From an uncultured Bacteroidia bacterium (GTDB lineage Bacteria > Bacteroidota > Bacteroidia > Bacteroidales > Prolixibacteraceae), in the NCBI GenBank assembly GCA_903918045.1, contig CAIXCY010000088.1, positions 28,340 to 92,339 on the forward strand: 64,000 nt of DNA. Direction: 5' to 3'. A program made the translations under genes and the position numbers. Shown piece after piece: positions 36,879 through 46,616 of this stretch; the first letter of the stretch is position 1; every line of letters begins with the position of its first letter. Under the pieces are notes generated by a model, which did no database searches, was not told the DNA's origin, and saw only the letters and a list, made by a program, of their open reading frames with translations.

Positions 36879-38891
36879 ATGAAAAATCTGATTGTAATTA
36901 TTGTTCTGTTCTCAGCTTTGGCGGGATGCACAAAATTCACAACTTCACCACCCACCCCTAACCCAAATCCAACGCAGACGAAGGATCTTGTAGTTCCGGC
37001 ATCGTTTAACTTTCAGACTACCTCCGAAATCTCTGTAGGAATTGTTGTAAAAAACTCCTCATCCACCCTTTCAGGCGTACCGGTATCAATTTACCTTGAT
37101 TACCCGGGATCCTCACAATATCCCAATGCGAATGCCCAGAAGATTGGAACTTATTTCAGTCTCAGTGATGGCCGTATCGATGTAAAGGTGAAGGTTCCAG
37201 CCTATCAGGACAGTTTATATCTCCAAACAAATTATAATGGAATTGAATCTGAGGCTGGATTTAAAATCACCGGATCAACTGCTACTTATACGTACGGTGA
37301 AGGGAATACTGTTAAATCGGCTCCTTTAAATCCTAAGACAAAAGCAGCATTCACCTATACCTTCATGGGTACATTTGATGCAAACGGAGTGCCAAAATAC
37401 CTTGAAACTGTTCCTGATAAAGTGTCTCAGGGACTTCTTGACTCGTTAAATACCTCTTTACCTGAAGGTACTCAATTGGCTGTTACCCACCCTGAATATT
37501 TGGCAACAGGAAATGAATCTGACTATGTTATAACGCAGTTGGCTGATGTTTGGATTACTTTTATCAGTGAAGGTTCTTCGAATGCCAATGCACTTGGTTA
37601 TTATACCTACAATGTAGCAACTCCTCCACAAGTTTTAAGTGATATTAAAACATTTACAATTGTATATCCGAATGTTTCACTTAAAGGATCAGGCGGAGGC
37701 GAGCAATCAGGAGATAAGGTAAAATTGGGAAGATTTCCTGCCGGAACTGCGATTGGATGGTTTTTGGTGGCCAATGGATGGGATGGTACGACAGTATCTT
37801 CTGCACCAACCTACTTTTCAGATGATAAATTAAATCCTGAAACTGATCCAACCAAGAAAAAGCATTCCGTGTTACTTTACGACAATATAAAAGGGGTACT
37901 TGTTCTGGGTTTTGAAGACCTGATTAGAAATACCCAATCCTCCGCCAATGGTGACTTTAATGACGCGCTTTTCTATATATCTTCAAATCCGGTAAAGACC
38001 GCTGATGTAACTGCTGTGCCACCCGTTGATGCTCCAAAAGATACTGATAAGGATGGAGTTACAGATGTTTTTGATCAATTCCCTACTGATCCGCTGCGGG
38101 CATACACCAATTTTTATCCCTCAGCAACCGACTATACCAGCTTGCTGGTGGAAGATCTATGGCCTTCGCTGGGAGATTTTGATTTCAACGATCTTGTAAT
38201 TGACGGCCAGTACGAAAATGTTACAAATGCTCAGACCAATGTGGTTGAGTTATATATTAAGCTAAAAGTCAGGGCAATCGGGGCAGGGTATAATAATGGA
38301 TTCGGAATTCAGCTTCCTGTTCCTTCCTCCGCAGTTTCCTCAGTGACCTTAACAGACCAGTCAGGTGTGGTCAAAAATATTGGTGTTGAGGCGGGTCAAT
38401 CGCTGGCTACAGTAATCGCATTTAACGATTCATATACGCTTCTCCCTTCAATGGGTGGTGGAACTGGTGTAAATGTAATACATGGCGCCGGGTATCGGAC
38501 ACCTGTAGATATTATATTGCATATCCTTTTTACCACTCCTCAAACTCCGGCAGCCTTGGGCAGCGCCCCATATAATCCCTTTATATTTATAAATGGTGAC
38601 CGTACAAAGGAGATTCACATGGCGAATAATGCTCCGACAGCTAAGGCAAAGGCATCTTTCTTTGGACAGTCAGACGATGCGTCGAATCCTTCAACTTCCA
38701 CCTATTATAAATCAAAGAATAACCTGGTTTGGATGATTGAAGTTCCTTCAACATTTAGCTATGACATTGAGAAAATGGATATTACAAAAGCATATCTTCA
38801 CTTTGGAGCATGGGCTCAATCAGGTGGTACAGTTTATAAAGATTGGTATTTGAATAATACTGGCTACCGAAATAGTGCGCTGATTTACTAA
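36879..38891 (+). CDS. LruC-domain surface lipoprotein, copy 1
   Basis: A 670-aa lipoprotein. The signal ends in the lipobox LAGC with C17 as the lipidated residue. A calcium-type motif DTDKDGVTDVFD lies near residue 388, and the LruC signature follows: EDLWPSLGDFDFNDLVID, then a beta-rich C-terminus with the DRTKEIHMAN motif. LruC-domain proteins are common surface lipoproteins in Bacteroidota, and their function is poorly known. A close paralogue lies directly downstream. It has its own hairpin terminator and is separated from the EPS locus by the palindrome. Confidence 0.88.
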   Translation: MKNLIVIIVLFSALAGCTKFTTSPPTPNPNPTQTKDLVVPASFNFQTTSEISVGIVVKNSSSTLSGVPVSIYLDYPGSSQYPNANAQKIGTYFSLSDGRIDVKVKVPAYQDSLYLQTNYNGIESEAGFKITGSTATYTYGEGNTVKSAPLNPKTKAAFTYTFMGTFDANGVPKYLETVPDKVSQGLLDSLNTSLPEGTQLAVTHPEYLATGNESDYVITQLADVWITFISEGSSNANALGYYTYNVATPPQVLSDIKTFTIVYPNVSLKGSGGGEQSGDKVKLGRFPAGTAIGWFLVANGWDGTTVSSAPTYFSDDKLNPETDPTKKKHSVLLYDNIKGVLVLGFEDLIRNTQSSANGDFNDALFYISSNPVKTADVTAVPPVDAPKDTDKDGVTDVFDQFPTDPLRAYTNFYPSATDYTSLLVEDLWPSLGDFDFNDLVIDGQYENVTNAQTNVVELYIKLKVRAIGAGYNNGFGIQLPVPSSAVSSVTLTDQSGVVKNIGVEAGQSLATVIAFNDSYTLLPSMGGGTGVNVIHGAGYRTPVDIILHILFTTPQTPAALGSAPYNPFIFINGDRTKEIHMANNAPTAKAKASFFGQSDDASNPSTSTYYKSKNNLVWMIEVPSTFSYDIEKMDITKAYLHFGAWAQSGGTVYKDWYLNNTGYRNSALIY

Positions 38892-38898
38892 TTTAATT

Positions 38899-38934
38899 AA
38901 AAAAGAGCCATGTTGTAAAACAAGGCTCTTTTTT
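38899..38934 (+). terminator. Hairpin terminator after LruC copy 1
   Basis: 11-bp stem aaaaaagagcc (38899-38909) with ggctctttttt (38924-38934), 14-base loop, ending in a T-run; 7 bases after the stop. A classic intrinsic terminator. Confidence 0.85.
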
Positions 38935-39036
38935 ATTGTTATTTATTTAACATAATAATCATAAGTTTGTTCTATCCGAATCTGAACTAAGCAGATTAAT
39001 CAATTTATGAACTTTAAAAAGAGGGAGACAAGGAAA

Positions 39037-41052
39037 ATGAAAAAAATATTTGTAATACTACTGGTTTTAGGTTTTGCTACGTTTTCCTGCACACGTTTCA
39101 GCACGAAGCAAACTATAGATCCAAATCCAACACAGACAAAGGATCTTGTGATTCCAGCTTCGTTCAATTTTGAAACGTCTACCGATATTTCAGTAGGAAT
39201 CCATGTTAAAAATGGGGATTCCAACCTGTCTGGAGTTCCGGTTTCGATTTATCTCGATTATCCTGGAACTAATGAATTGCCAGTCTCGGGTGCCCGGAAT
39301 CTTGGGACCTATCTAAGCCACGCAGACGGCATGATAGATATTACAATAAAACTACCCTCCTTTCAGGATAGCCTGTACCTAAAGACCAATTATGTAGGGC
39401 TTGAATCTGAAGCAGGATTTAAAATCAATGGTGCAACAGCAACTTACACTTATGGTGAAGGAAATACATTAAAAGTGGCTTCTGTTACTTTACAAAAAAA
39501 AGCTGGCTTTGTATACACCTATATGGGAAAATTTACCACCAGTGGAGTGCCAAGTTATCTTGAACCTGTGAATGATAAAATTACTCAGGGGCTTCTGGAT
39601 TCGATAAATGCCTCATTACCTGAAAAAGTACATTTGCCAATTACCCACCCTCAATATATAAAATCGGGGAATGTAGCAGATCTTGTACTAACTCAACTGT
39701 CTGATGTCTGGGTTACCTTTGTTAGTGAAGGGGCAGCTTTAACCAATGCCGTTGGATACTACACCTACCCGGTATCTACACCACCGCAAAAATTGGCTGA
39801 CATTACCAAATACACTGTTATTTTTCCTAATGCCTCGCTGAGCGGATCCGGAGGAGCCATGACTTCCGGAATGAAAGTTAAATTAGGCAGGTTTTCTGCC
39901 GGTACTGTGATAGGATGGTTTTTGGCACAAAGTGGATGGAATGGAAATACAGATTACAATCCTCCCACATTCTATTCTGAACCTGTGTTAAATCCGGAAA
40001 CAGATCCAGCAAAGCGTCAGCATACAGTTTTATTGTATGATAATTTAAGATCATTGCTCCTCATAGGATTTGAGGATCAAATCAGAAATACACCAGTTTC
40101 ATCAGATGAAGATTTTAATGATGTTCTCTTTTATGTTACTTCGAATCCGGTTAATGGTGTCGATTTGACTAATGTCTCCTCGATTGATACTCCTGCGGAT
40201 AATGACAAGGACGGGGTTTCAAATATGTTTGACGAATTTCCAAACGATCCGTTAAGAGCCTACACCAATTACTACCCATCAATCTTTGATTATACCAGTT
40301 TGCTCGTTGAAGATCTCTGGCCCTCTTTGGGAGACTTTGATTTTAACGATTTGGTGGTAGATTGCCAGTACAAGAATGTATTAAATGCCCAGACAAACAT
40401 TGTTGAGATGTATGTAAAGGTAAAAGTCAGGGCCATTGGTGCAGGATTCAACAACGGATTTGGAATTCAGCTACCTGTCGCATCGTCGGTAGTTTCATCT
40501 GTTACCTTGACAGATCAGGCAGGAGTTGTAAAAAATATTGGAGTAGAGTCAGGGCAAACTCTTGCAACAGTAATCGCCTTTAATGATGCCTATACTGTTC
40601 TGCCATCTATGGGAGGTGGAACCGGTGTAAATGTTATCTCTGGAGTTCCCTATCGAACTCCTGTTGATCTTATTTTACACATTCTCTTTACGACGCCACA
40701 GACCCCTGCAGCTCTAGGGACAGCGCCATTTAATCCATTCATTTTCGTAAATGGTGACAGAACTAAGGAGATTCATATGGCAAATGCCAAACCAACCGCG
40801 AAGGCAAGTTCAGCTTTTTTCGGACAGGCAGACGATGGATCCAATGTCGCTTCAGCTACTTATTATAAATCGAAGAATAATCTGGTTTGGATGATTGAAG
40901 TTCCTTCAAGTTTTAGCTATGATATCGAAACAAAAGATATTACAAAAGCATATCTGCATTTTGGCGCATGGGCACAATCAGGAGGTACACTTTTTAAAGA
41001 CTGGTATCTTGACAGTCCGGGATATCGTGATAATACACTTATTTATAAATAA
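39037..41052 (+). CDS. LruC-domain surface lipoprotein, copy 2
   Basis: A 671-aa lipoprotein when started at the ATG at 39037, which gives a clean lipoprotein signal with C18 in FATFSC. An earlier in-frame ATG at 39007 would add ten charged residues before the signal and is less likely. It matches copy 1 along its whole length: the calcium-type motif DNDKDGVSNMFD, the LruC core EDLWPSLGDFDFNDLVVD and the C-terminal DRTKEIHMAN. Most differences are in the N-terminal third. A tandem duplication with separate terminators suggests separate expression of two surface variants. Confidence 0.88.
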   Translation: MKKIFVILLVLGFATFSCTRFSTKQTIDPNPTQTKDLVIPASFNFETSTDISVGIHVKNGDSNLSGVPVSIYLDYPGTNELPVSGARNLGTYLSHADGMIDITIKLPSFQDSLYLKTNYVGLESEAGFKINGATATYTYGEGNTLKVASVTLQKKAGFVYTYMGKFTTSGVPSYLEPVNDKITQGLLDSINASLPEKVHLPITHPQYIKSGNVADLVLTQLSDVWVTFVSEGAALTNAVGYYTYPVSTPPQKLADITKYTVIFPNASLSGSGGAMTSGMKVKLGRFSAGTVIGWFLAQSGWNGNTDYNPPTFYSEPVLNPETDPAKRQHTVLLYDNLRSLLLIGFEDQIRNTPVSSDEDFNDVLFYVTSNPVNGVDLTNVSSIDTPADNDKDGVSNMFDEFPNDPLRAYTNYYPSIFDYTSLLVEDLWPSLGDFDFNDLVVDCQYKNVLNAQTNIVEMYVKVKVRAIGAGFNNGFGIQLPVASSVVSSVTLTDQAGVVKNIGVESGQTLATVIAFNDAYTVLPSMGGGTGVNVISGVPYRTPVDLILHILFTTPQTPAALGTAPFNPFIFVNGDRTKEIHMANAKPTAKASSAFFGQADDGSNVASATYYKSKNNLVWMIEVPSSFSYDIETKDITKAYLHFGAWAQSGGTLFKDWYLDSPGYRDNTLIYK

Positions 41053-41070
41053 TTAAAATACAATATTCTA

Positions 41071-41104
41071 AAAGAGAGCCGCCAACCCTGTTGATGGCTC
41101 TCTT
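41071..41104 (+). terminator. Hairpin terminator after LruC copy 2
   Basis: Stem aagagagcc (41072-41080) with ggctctctt (41096-41104), with inner caac/gttg pairing, followed by cttttat. It lies between converging genes and could serve both strands. Confidence 0.8.
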
Positions 41105-41114
41105 CTTTTATACA

Positions 41115-41396
41115 TCAGGGATTATATAGGTCCCGGTGAAAAAACCCGAGAATATTCTGAATCATCTTGATATAAGATTCAGCACGTGTGTCTGCAGGAA
41201 AGTGATCGTGAAAAGCCGAAAAATGGTTGAGTGCGTCCCCCCATTTCTCCATTTTAAAATATATTTCACCTTTGAGAAACAATACATCCTTACAATCCCC
41301 GATCGAAGAAGAATTTAATATTGCCAGTGCTTTATCGGGAAAGCCCTCCTCTAATGCGGCCTGAGCATTATCCACAACACATTTAATATCGGTCAC
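41115..41396 (-). CDS. Small TPR-like protein
   Basis: A 93-aa helical protein with a TPR-like pattern: ALEEGFPDKALAIL, then LKGEIYFKMEKWGDALNHFS. It starts with GTG at 41396, and its start overlaps the stop of glycerate kinase by three bases (GTGA), so the two are translationally linked. TPR proteins are adaptors; the partner is unknown. Confidence 0.65.
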   Translation of the reverse strand: MTDIKCVVDNAQAALEEGFPDKALAILNSSSIGDCKDVLFLKGEIYFKMEKWGDALNHFSAFHDHFPADTRAESYIKMIQNILGFFHRDLYNP

Positions 41397-42517
41397 TTTA
41401 AAAATGTTTTAATAATCTTCCCCAATTGAAAAGCTAAGGATTTAGTTAGCTCGTATGAATTCGCCATTGCATCCTCAAGTGATAATGGTCCGTCTGTAAT
41501 TGAGAAGATTCCGTCAAAAAGTGCCGATGCCTCATCCCTTATTGTACCCCCAATCGCAATTACCGGAATTCCTGCCTCCCTGGCAGCCAGTGCTACAACG
41601 GCAGGCCCTTTACCCTGGCATGTTTGCAGGTCGATACACCCCTCGCCTGTAATCACAAGGTCACATTTTTTCAGCTCATCCAACACCCCCAGCAACTCCA
41701 TAATCAATTCTGCTCCGCTCTCCATGCGAGCGTTTAAGAAAGCGATTAAAGGAAGAGCTACTCCCCCGGCGGCTCCCCCACCAACCAATTCATCAAGCTC
41801 CTTGTGAGAAACCTGTTCCAGTATCCGGACATAATTTTGAAATCCGGATTCCAAATCATTTACCATCAAAGGTGTTGCACCCTTTTGTGGACCATAAATT
41901 GTTGCAGCACCCTCATTGCCAAGTACCGGATTCTTTACATCTGTGGCAATTACAATTTCGCAATTCAAAATATTGGGATTGACATTGTCCTTAAAAATCT
42001 TAACAATCTGATTTAACCCCTCTCCCCCTTCGTTGATCTCTATCCCTGATTTATCGGATAAGCGAAACCCCAAAGCTTTTAATATGCCGATTCCCCCATC
42101 AACGGTTGCACTCCCCCCGATTCCAAGAATAATCTTTTGTGCCCCCTTTTCTATAGCTGCCAGAATTAACTCTCCTGTTCCGCGCGATGAAGCTTTCATT
42201 GGGTTGAGCTCGTCGGTTGCTAACAGTTTAAGTCCGGAAGCTTCTGCCATTTCTATAACGGCGCATTTTGACTCCGATAACCAGCCAAAGCGTGAAACGA
42301 TTACCCGTCCGAGTGGATCATGTACCTGAACAGGAATAAATAAACCATTTAATGCCTTAATTAACAATTTATTAGTTCCATCTCCACCGTCTGCAAGCGG
42401 GCGTTTTAAGACCTCCGTTGAGCCATCTGCAAGGTTTAAACCTTTCTCAATTGCATCTGCAAAATCAGATGCTGAGAGAGAACCTTTCATTGCATTGGGG
42501 GCTACCAGTATTCGCAT
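41393..42517 (-). CDS. Glycerate kinase (GarK/GlxK family)
   Basis: A 374-aa enzyme of the glycerate 2-kinase family I. It opens with MRILVAPNAMKGSLSA and carries PLADGGDGT, GIGGSATVDGG and the C-terminal ITGEGCIDLQT motif. It phosphorylates D-glycerate to 2-phosphoglycerate. The ATG at 42517 is preferred over the TTG one codon upstream. It lies 19 bases after the relA gene and overlaps the TPR gene. Confidence 0.92.
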   Translation of the reverse strand: MRILVAPNAMKGSLSASDFADAIEKGLNLADGSTEVLKRPLADGGDGTNKLLIKALNGLFIPVQVHDPLGRVIVSRFGWLSESKCAVIEMAEASGLKLLATDELNPMKASSRGTGELILAAIEKGAQKIILGIGGSATVDGGIGILKALGFRLSDKSGIEINEGGEGLNQIVKIFKDNVNPNILNCEIVIATDVKNPVLGNEGAATIYGPQKGATPLMVNDLESGFQNYVRILEQVSHKELDELVGGGAAGGVALPLIAFLNARMESGAELIMELLGVLDELKKCDLVITGEGCIDLQTCQGKGPAVVALAAREAGIPVIAIGGTIRDEASALFDGIFSITDGPLSLEDAMANSYELTKSLAFQLGKIIKTFLK

Positions 42518-42536
42518 CAAAATAAAAATTTAAAAA

Positions 42537-44789
42537 TCAGGCATCCGACCTGGTTACAGAATGAACTCCTTTTATATTTTTTAATTTTTGTATCAGAAAA
42601 TCAAGATGTTCAAGATCATTCACAAAAACACGCAGAGTTCCGTCAAACGATTTATCCTCCGAATTAATTGAAATGGAGCGCATCTGAATCCCGATCTCCT
42701 TTGAAATAATCCGGGAAATATCAGTCACAATTCCGGATCTGTCAGACCCTGAAATATGGATCGTTGCCTGAAAGGAGTTACGTTTGCCTGTATTTCTCCA
42801 TTTTGCCTTTATAATCCGGTAAGGATACCGTTCGATCATCTGTTTGGCATTTGGACAGGTAAGTCTGTGAATTTTAATCCCTTCAAGGATCGTTACAAAT
42901 CCAAAAATATCATCGCCGAAAATCGGATTACAACAGACAGCGAGCTTATAATTGACGTCTTTCAGGTTATTATCAATTACGAGGTAATCATCGCTATTAT
43001 CAAATGAGAGTTCTTTAACCTCTTGCGGCGGAAGAATTTCAGATAGTTTATCCTGTTGTGACTCCTCCCGTTTACCAATGACCTGTTCTTTAATTTCAAG
43101 GGTATCAACCTTTCCGACAGAAATATTGTAATAAAGATCGACGGCAAGTTTCAATTTATAGTACTTGAGGATATCCCGGATTACCGAATCATTTAACTCA
43201 ATTTTCCAGTTTTTAAACTTACGTCTGAAGATCTCCTTGCCGTTTTCAGCCTCTTTTTTGTGATCTTCATTTAAACTCGCTTTAATCCGTGTTTTCGCCT
43301 TTGAAGTCACCACGAAATCGAGCCAATCGAGTTTTGGCTTTTGATTATTGGATGTTTCAACGGAGATTTGGTCTCCGTTTTTTAATACATATTTCAGCGT
43401 TACCAGTTTCCCGTTAACTTTGCCTCCAACACATTTATCCCCTATTTTAGAGTGAATTTCATAAGCAAAATCAAGTAGGGTAGCTCCGGCCCTCAGCTTC
43501 AGCAGGTCGCCTTTAGGTGTAAAAACGAAAATCTCATCCTCGTAAATATTTACCTTGAAATCATCAATAAAGTCGACTGGATTTAGCTGTGGATTTTCAA
43601 GGATTTCGCGCACATTCCGAAGCCATTTATCAATCTCATCTCCCCCTTTGCCCCCTTTATATCTCCAGTGCGCAGCAAGTCCGTTTTCGGCAATATCATC
43701 CATGCGATGGGTTCGGATCTGCACCTCGACCCATCTCTTTCCAGGGCCCAATACGGTAGTGTGCAGCGATTCATACCCGTTAGACTTGGGATAGGTGATC
43801 CAGTCACGGAGTCGGTCCGGATTCGAAAGGTACTCCTCTGTGACTACTGAGAAAGCCTGCCAGCAAGCAGCTTTTTCATTTTCAGGTTCCGTATTTAAAA
43901 TGATGCGGATTGCAAAAAGATCATAAACTTCATGAAAATCTACCTTTTGCTTCTTCATTTTGTTCCAAATGGAATAAATCGATTTGGTTCGGGCCTTCAT
44001 TTCAAAATCAAACCCTCTGCTCTGAAGTTTTTTTTCAATAGGCATTACAAAGGCCGACACGAAACCTGCCCGTTCAACAGCGGTCTCTTTCAACTTATCA
44101 ACAATCGACTCATAATCTGTCGGATGTAGGTATTTTAAAGCCAGGTCGAGTAATTCTGAATTCACTTTATAAAGCCCCAGCCGATGGGCTAGGGGAGCAT
44201 AAAGGTGCCAGGTATCGATTGACAGTCGCTCTCTGAGTCCAAGCGGCTGATTGTCAAGCGTTCGCATATCCTGCATCTGATCGGCAATCTTAAGTAAGAT
44301 AACCTTTACATCTCCGGACAGGGTAAGCAAAAGTCTTCTGAAATTCTCGCTTTGAAATGCGAGATTTCCGGTATTTAAAGCATTTATTTTGATTATCCCT
44401 TCAAGAATAACCGTTACACTACTGCCAAAGAGTTTTTTAACCTCTTCAGGTGAAAATTCCATTTTACCGGGGCCGTAAACATTATGCAGCAGAGCTGAAA
44501 TGAGTGCATCGGTCGATAGTCCTAGTTCAATAACAGCAATTTTAGCGACTGAAATGGAGTGGTTAAGAATAAACTCCCCCTGGTTCCAAACCGTATTACC
44601 TATCGCATCTGCTGCAAAATTAAACGCCTTATCCACAAGTGGCAGGTCACTCGCCGGCACACTTTTAGAGCACTGAAAGATCAGTGCATTATAGGCATTC
44701 TGTATTTTTTCATTTAGTAATATTTCCACGGCAATCTTAAATTGTAGTTTCTTTTTTATTGGTTTATAAGGCCAATTCCACATCACCAA
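42537..44789 (-). CDS. RelA/SpoT homologue with inactive hydrolase domain
   Basis: A protein of up to 750 aa. The HD hydrolase region is degenerate: SALLHNVYGPGKM replaces HDxxED (N103 for the metal-binding Asp), and KIADQMQDMRTL replaces KxADRxHNMRTL. The synthetase domain looks intact: RTKSIYSIWNKM, YDLFAIRII, RLRDWITYPKSNGYESLHT and EVQIRT. TGS (FTPKGDLLKLRAGAT) and a C-terminal ACT domain follow. It should make (p)ppGpp but not degrade it, so a separate hydrolase is needed elsewhere. The ATG at 44789 overlaps the upstream gene by 26 bases and adds non-family-like residues; a GTG at 44729 is a good alternative start. Confidence 0.88.
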   Translation of the reverse strand: MVMWNWPYKPIKKKLQFKIAVEILLNEKIQNAYNALIFQCSKSVPASDLPLVDKAFNFAADAIGNTVWNQGEFILNHSISVAKIAVIELGLSTDALISALLHNVYGPGKMEFSPEEVKKLFGSSVTVILEGIIKINALNTGNLAFQSENFRRLLLTLSGDVKVILLKIADQMQDMRTLDNQPLGLRERLSIDTWHLYAPLAHRLGLYKVNSELLDLALKYLHPTDYESIVDKLKETAVERAGFVSAFVMPIEKKLQSRGFDFEMKARTKSIYSIWNKMKKQKVDFHEVYDLFAIRIILNTEPENEKAACWQAFSVVTEEYLSNPDRLRDWITYPKSNGYESLHTTVLGPGKRWVEVQIRTHRMDDIAENGLAAHWRYKGGKGGDEIDKWLRNVREILENPQLNPVDFIDDFKVNIYEDEIFVFTPKGDLLKLRAGATLLDFAYEIHSKIGDKCVGGKVNGKLVTLKYVLKNGDQISVETSNNQKPKLDWLDFVVTSKAKTRIKASLNEDHKKEAENGKEIFRRKFKNWKIELNDSVIRDILKYYKLKLAVDLYYNISVGKVDTLEIKEQVIGKREESQQDKLSEILPPQEVKELSFDNSDDYLVIDNNLKDVNYKLAVCCNPIFGDDIFGFVTILEGIKIHRLTCPNAKQMIERYPYRIIKAKWRNTGKRNSFQATIHISGSDRSGIVTDISRIISKEIGIQMRSISINSEDKSFDGTLRVFVNDLEHLDFLIQKLKNIKGVHSVTRSDA

Positions 44790-45396
44790 AATAAGCGGGC
44801 TGATGAAAATCGGGGGTTAAAGTTCCGATTGATGACCAGCTTATATAATGTGGGATCACTGTTTCGTCTCCGCATTTATAAAAATTTGCCTTAAATTCGC
44901 TACCTGCAACCAAGCCAATAAGATCCAGGGGTATTGCAACAGTTAGTGACCAATCTGAAGCGGAACCATTTTCCGGCAGAGCCTCTTTGTTTAAGGAGGG
45001 GAATCTTAATATCCGGCCTAAATTGTCATTATCGAGGCTTTTTCGGGAGTTACGGTCGGGACCATAAGCCGACAGACAAACACCAATTGAGTTAAATTCA
45101 AAGTTTCTGTAAATATCGCCTTGTTGCAGAAAAAACTCAACGCATGAATCCTGCCAAACCGGCTCCTGATCTACATGACATGTAATTCTTATAGAATCGT
45201 TATTCACCATGAAATGAAGCCACAGATAATCATCTGAGTAACCTGCATAGACCTTAACTTCAACATGATGCGAAAACTCGTTCCAATTAATCTGATCAAT
45301 TGGAATACTTGTGCCCAAAGCGATTAATTGTTTTGCAACAGCGTTGGAATCTACTGGTGACAACTCCTTAAGAAAGGGTATTTTTAATCCTGACAT
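44764..45396 (-). CDS. Carbohydrate-binding family 9-like protein
   Basis: A 210-aa protein of the CBM9-like group. It shows VKVYAGYSDDYLWLHFMV, PVWQDSCVEFFLQ (typical WxDSxxExF) and SWSLTVAIPLDLI-like strands, and a C-terminal HQPAYFG. The ATG at 45396 gives the family-like N-terminus; the longer frame from 45456 adds unrelated residues. No signal peptide is seen, so it may be cytoplasmic. The function of the stand-alone type is unclear. It precedes relA and may be cotranscribed with it. Confidence 0.82.
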   Translation of the reverse strand: MSGLKIPFLKELSPVDSNAVAKQLIALGTSIPIDQINWNEFSHHVEVKVYAGYSDDYLWLHFMVNNDSIRITCHVDQEPVWQDSCVEFFLQQGDIYRNFEFNSIGVCLSAYGPDRNSRKSLDNDNLGRILRFPSLNKEALPENGSASDWSLTVAIPLDLIGLVAGSEFKANFYKCGDETVIPHYISWSSIGTLTPDFHQPAYFGDVELAL

Positions 45397-45535
45397 AAGA
45401 CTACTTTTTTTTGCAAAATAGCAGAATTTAAGCAAAGTTTCGTAAAATTGAACCAATTAATTATAGATCGAAGATTTTGAATCTCCAAATAGGCGAAAAC
45501 AATATTGATCGCTATAAAAATTCAACTCAGAATTG

Positions 45536-45543
45536 TACCTTTG
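45536..45543 (+). promoter_or_regulatory. Candidate -7 element for the lipid kinase gene
   Basis: TACCTTTG matches TAnnTTTG and lies 25 bases before the ATG at 45569. The -33 box is not clear. The region is the divergent gap between the CBM9-like gene and the kinase. Confidence 0.4.
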
Positions 45544-45568
45544 CATTTAAAATCGAACAGATATTTCT

Positions 45569-46462
45569 ATGCCTCAGCCGATTGTAAGAGAAAAGATTAT
45601 ATTCATAATAAACCCGAACTCCGGAACCCGGTTTAAGGGGCGTCTACCTGGCATCATCAAAGCACAACTTGACCCTGTTTTTTTTGATGTTGAAATAGTT
45701 ACCACGAATTACAGAGGTGAAGCCACCGAGATTGTTTGTCAAAAATTAAAAGAAGGTTTTCGATATTTTATCGCTGTAGGTGGGGACGGAACTGTTAACG
45801 AAGTTGCGAAAACACTTATCAACACCAATTCTGTTCTGGGGATAATTCCGGTTGGTTCAGGGAATGGACTTGCCCGTCACCTTAATATCCCTTTACAACC
45901 ACAAAAAGCAATTCAGCTAATTAATAAATTGAAAATTGAGGCAATCGACTACGGTTTGGTTAACAACATTCCATTCTTTTGTACTTGTGGTGTAGGTTTT
46001 GATGCGTTGATTGGTGAAAAATTCGAACAAAATAAACGAAGAGGACTTTCAAGCTATATAAAAACAGTATTCTCGGAATTTTTTAATTATCACCCCGAGA
46101 ATTATAAAATTACTTTCGACAACAATCAAACAATCAGTAGAAAAGCTTTTTTGATCACTTTTGCCAATGGTTCACAGTATGGCAACAATGCTTTAATAGC
46201 TCCACGGGCAGATATCAGGGATGGGAAACTCGATATTAGTATCCTCTCCCCCTTCCGATTCTACATGGCTCCGATTATTGGAATCCGTTTATTTTCAGGT
46301 AATATTGATAAAAGTAGTTTTGTAACCTGCATTCAAGCTACGCGTTTAGTGGTGGAACGAGAATCTGATTCGATTCTTCATTTTGATGGTGAAACCTGCC
46401 AAATGGACAAAACCATCGAAATATCAATGATTAACAAGGGATTAAAAGTTTTTGTTCCCTAA
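45569..46462 (+). CDS. Diacylglycerol kinase-family lipid kinase (YegS/DagK-like)
   Basis: A 297-aa enzyme. The family motifs are FIINPNSGT (12-20), GGDGTVNEV (71-79) and GSGNGLARHL (96-105), with an acidic C-terminal DGET. These kinases phosphorylate diacylglycerol or related lipids. It stands alone between a divergent promoter region and a hairpin terminator. The substrate is not known. Confidence 0.9.
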   Translation: MPQPIVREKIIFIINPNSGTRFKGRLPGIIKAQLDPVFFDVEIVTTNYRGEATEIVCQKLKEGFRYFIAVGGDGTVNEVAKTLINTNSVLGIIPVGSGNGLARHLNIPLQPQKAIQLINKLKIEAIDYGLVNNIPFFCTCGVGFDALIGEKFEQNKRRGLSSYIKTVFSEFFNYHPENYKITFDNNQTISRKAFLITFANGSQYGNNALIAPRADIRDGKLDISILSPFRFYMAPIIGIRLFSGNIDKSSFVTCIQATRLVVERESDSILHFDGETCQMDKTIEISMINKGLKVFVP

Positions 46463-46559
46463 GATTGGATTCTGAAACCCCGCGTTCAGAACCAGTTGCG
46501 GCAATTTGTCCTGGCAACACCATTGATAAGGTATCCGATTTCTAACTCTGTTTATAAAA

Positions 46560-46589
46560 AAACGTCCCGAAAATTATTCCGGGACGTTT
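46560..46589. terminator. Bidirectional hairpin terminator
   Basis: 10-bp perfect stem (aaacgtcccg / cgggacgttt) with a 10-base loop, flanked by A- and T-rich tracts. It lies between the converging lipid kinase gene and the gene at 46617-47036. Confidence 0.8.
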
Positions 46590-46616
46590 ACCTATAATCC
46601 AATTAACTACTTGTTT

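Noticed and set aside
36779..36961. 60-aa ORF before the first LruC gene
   Set aside because: It overlaps the lipoprotein signal in another frame and lacks any protein-like pattern.
43555..43850. Several plus- and minus-strand ORFs of 60-79 aa within relA
   Set aside because: All are shadows of the relA reading frame, caused by its local GC-richer codons.
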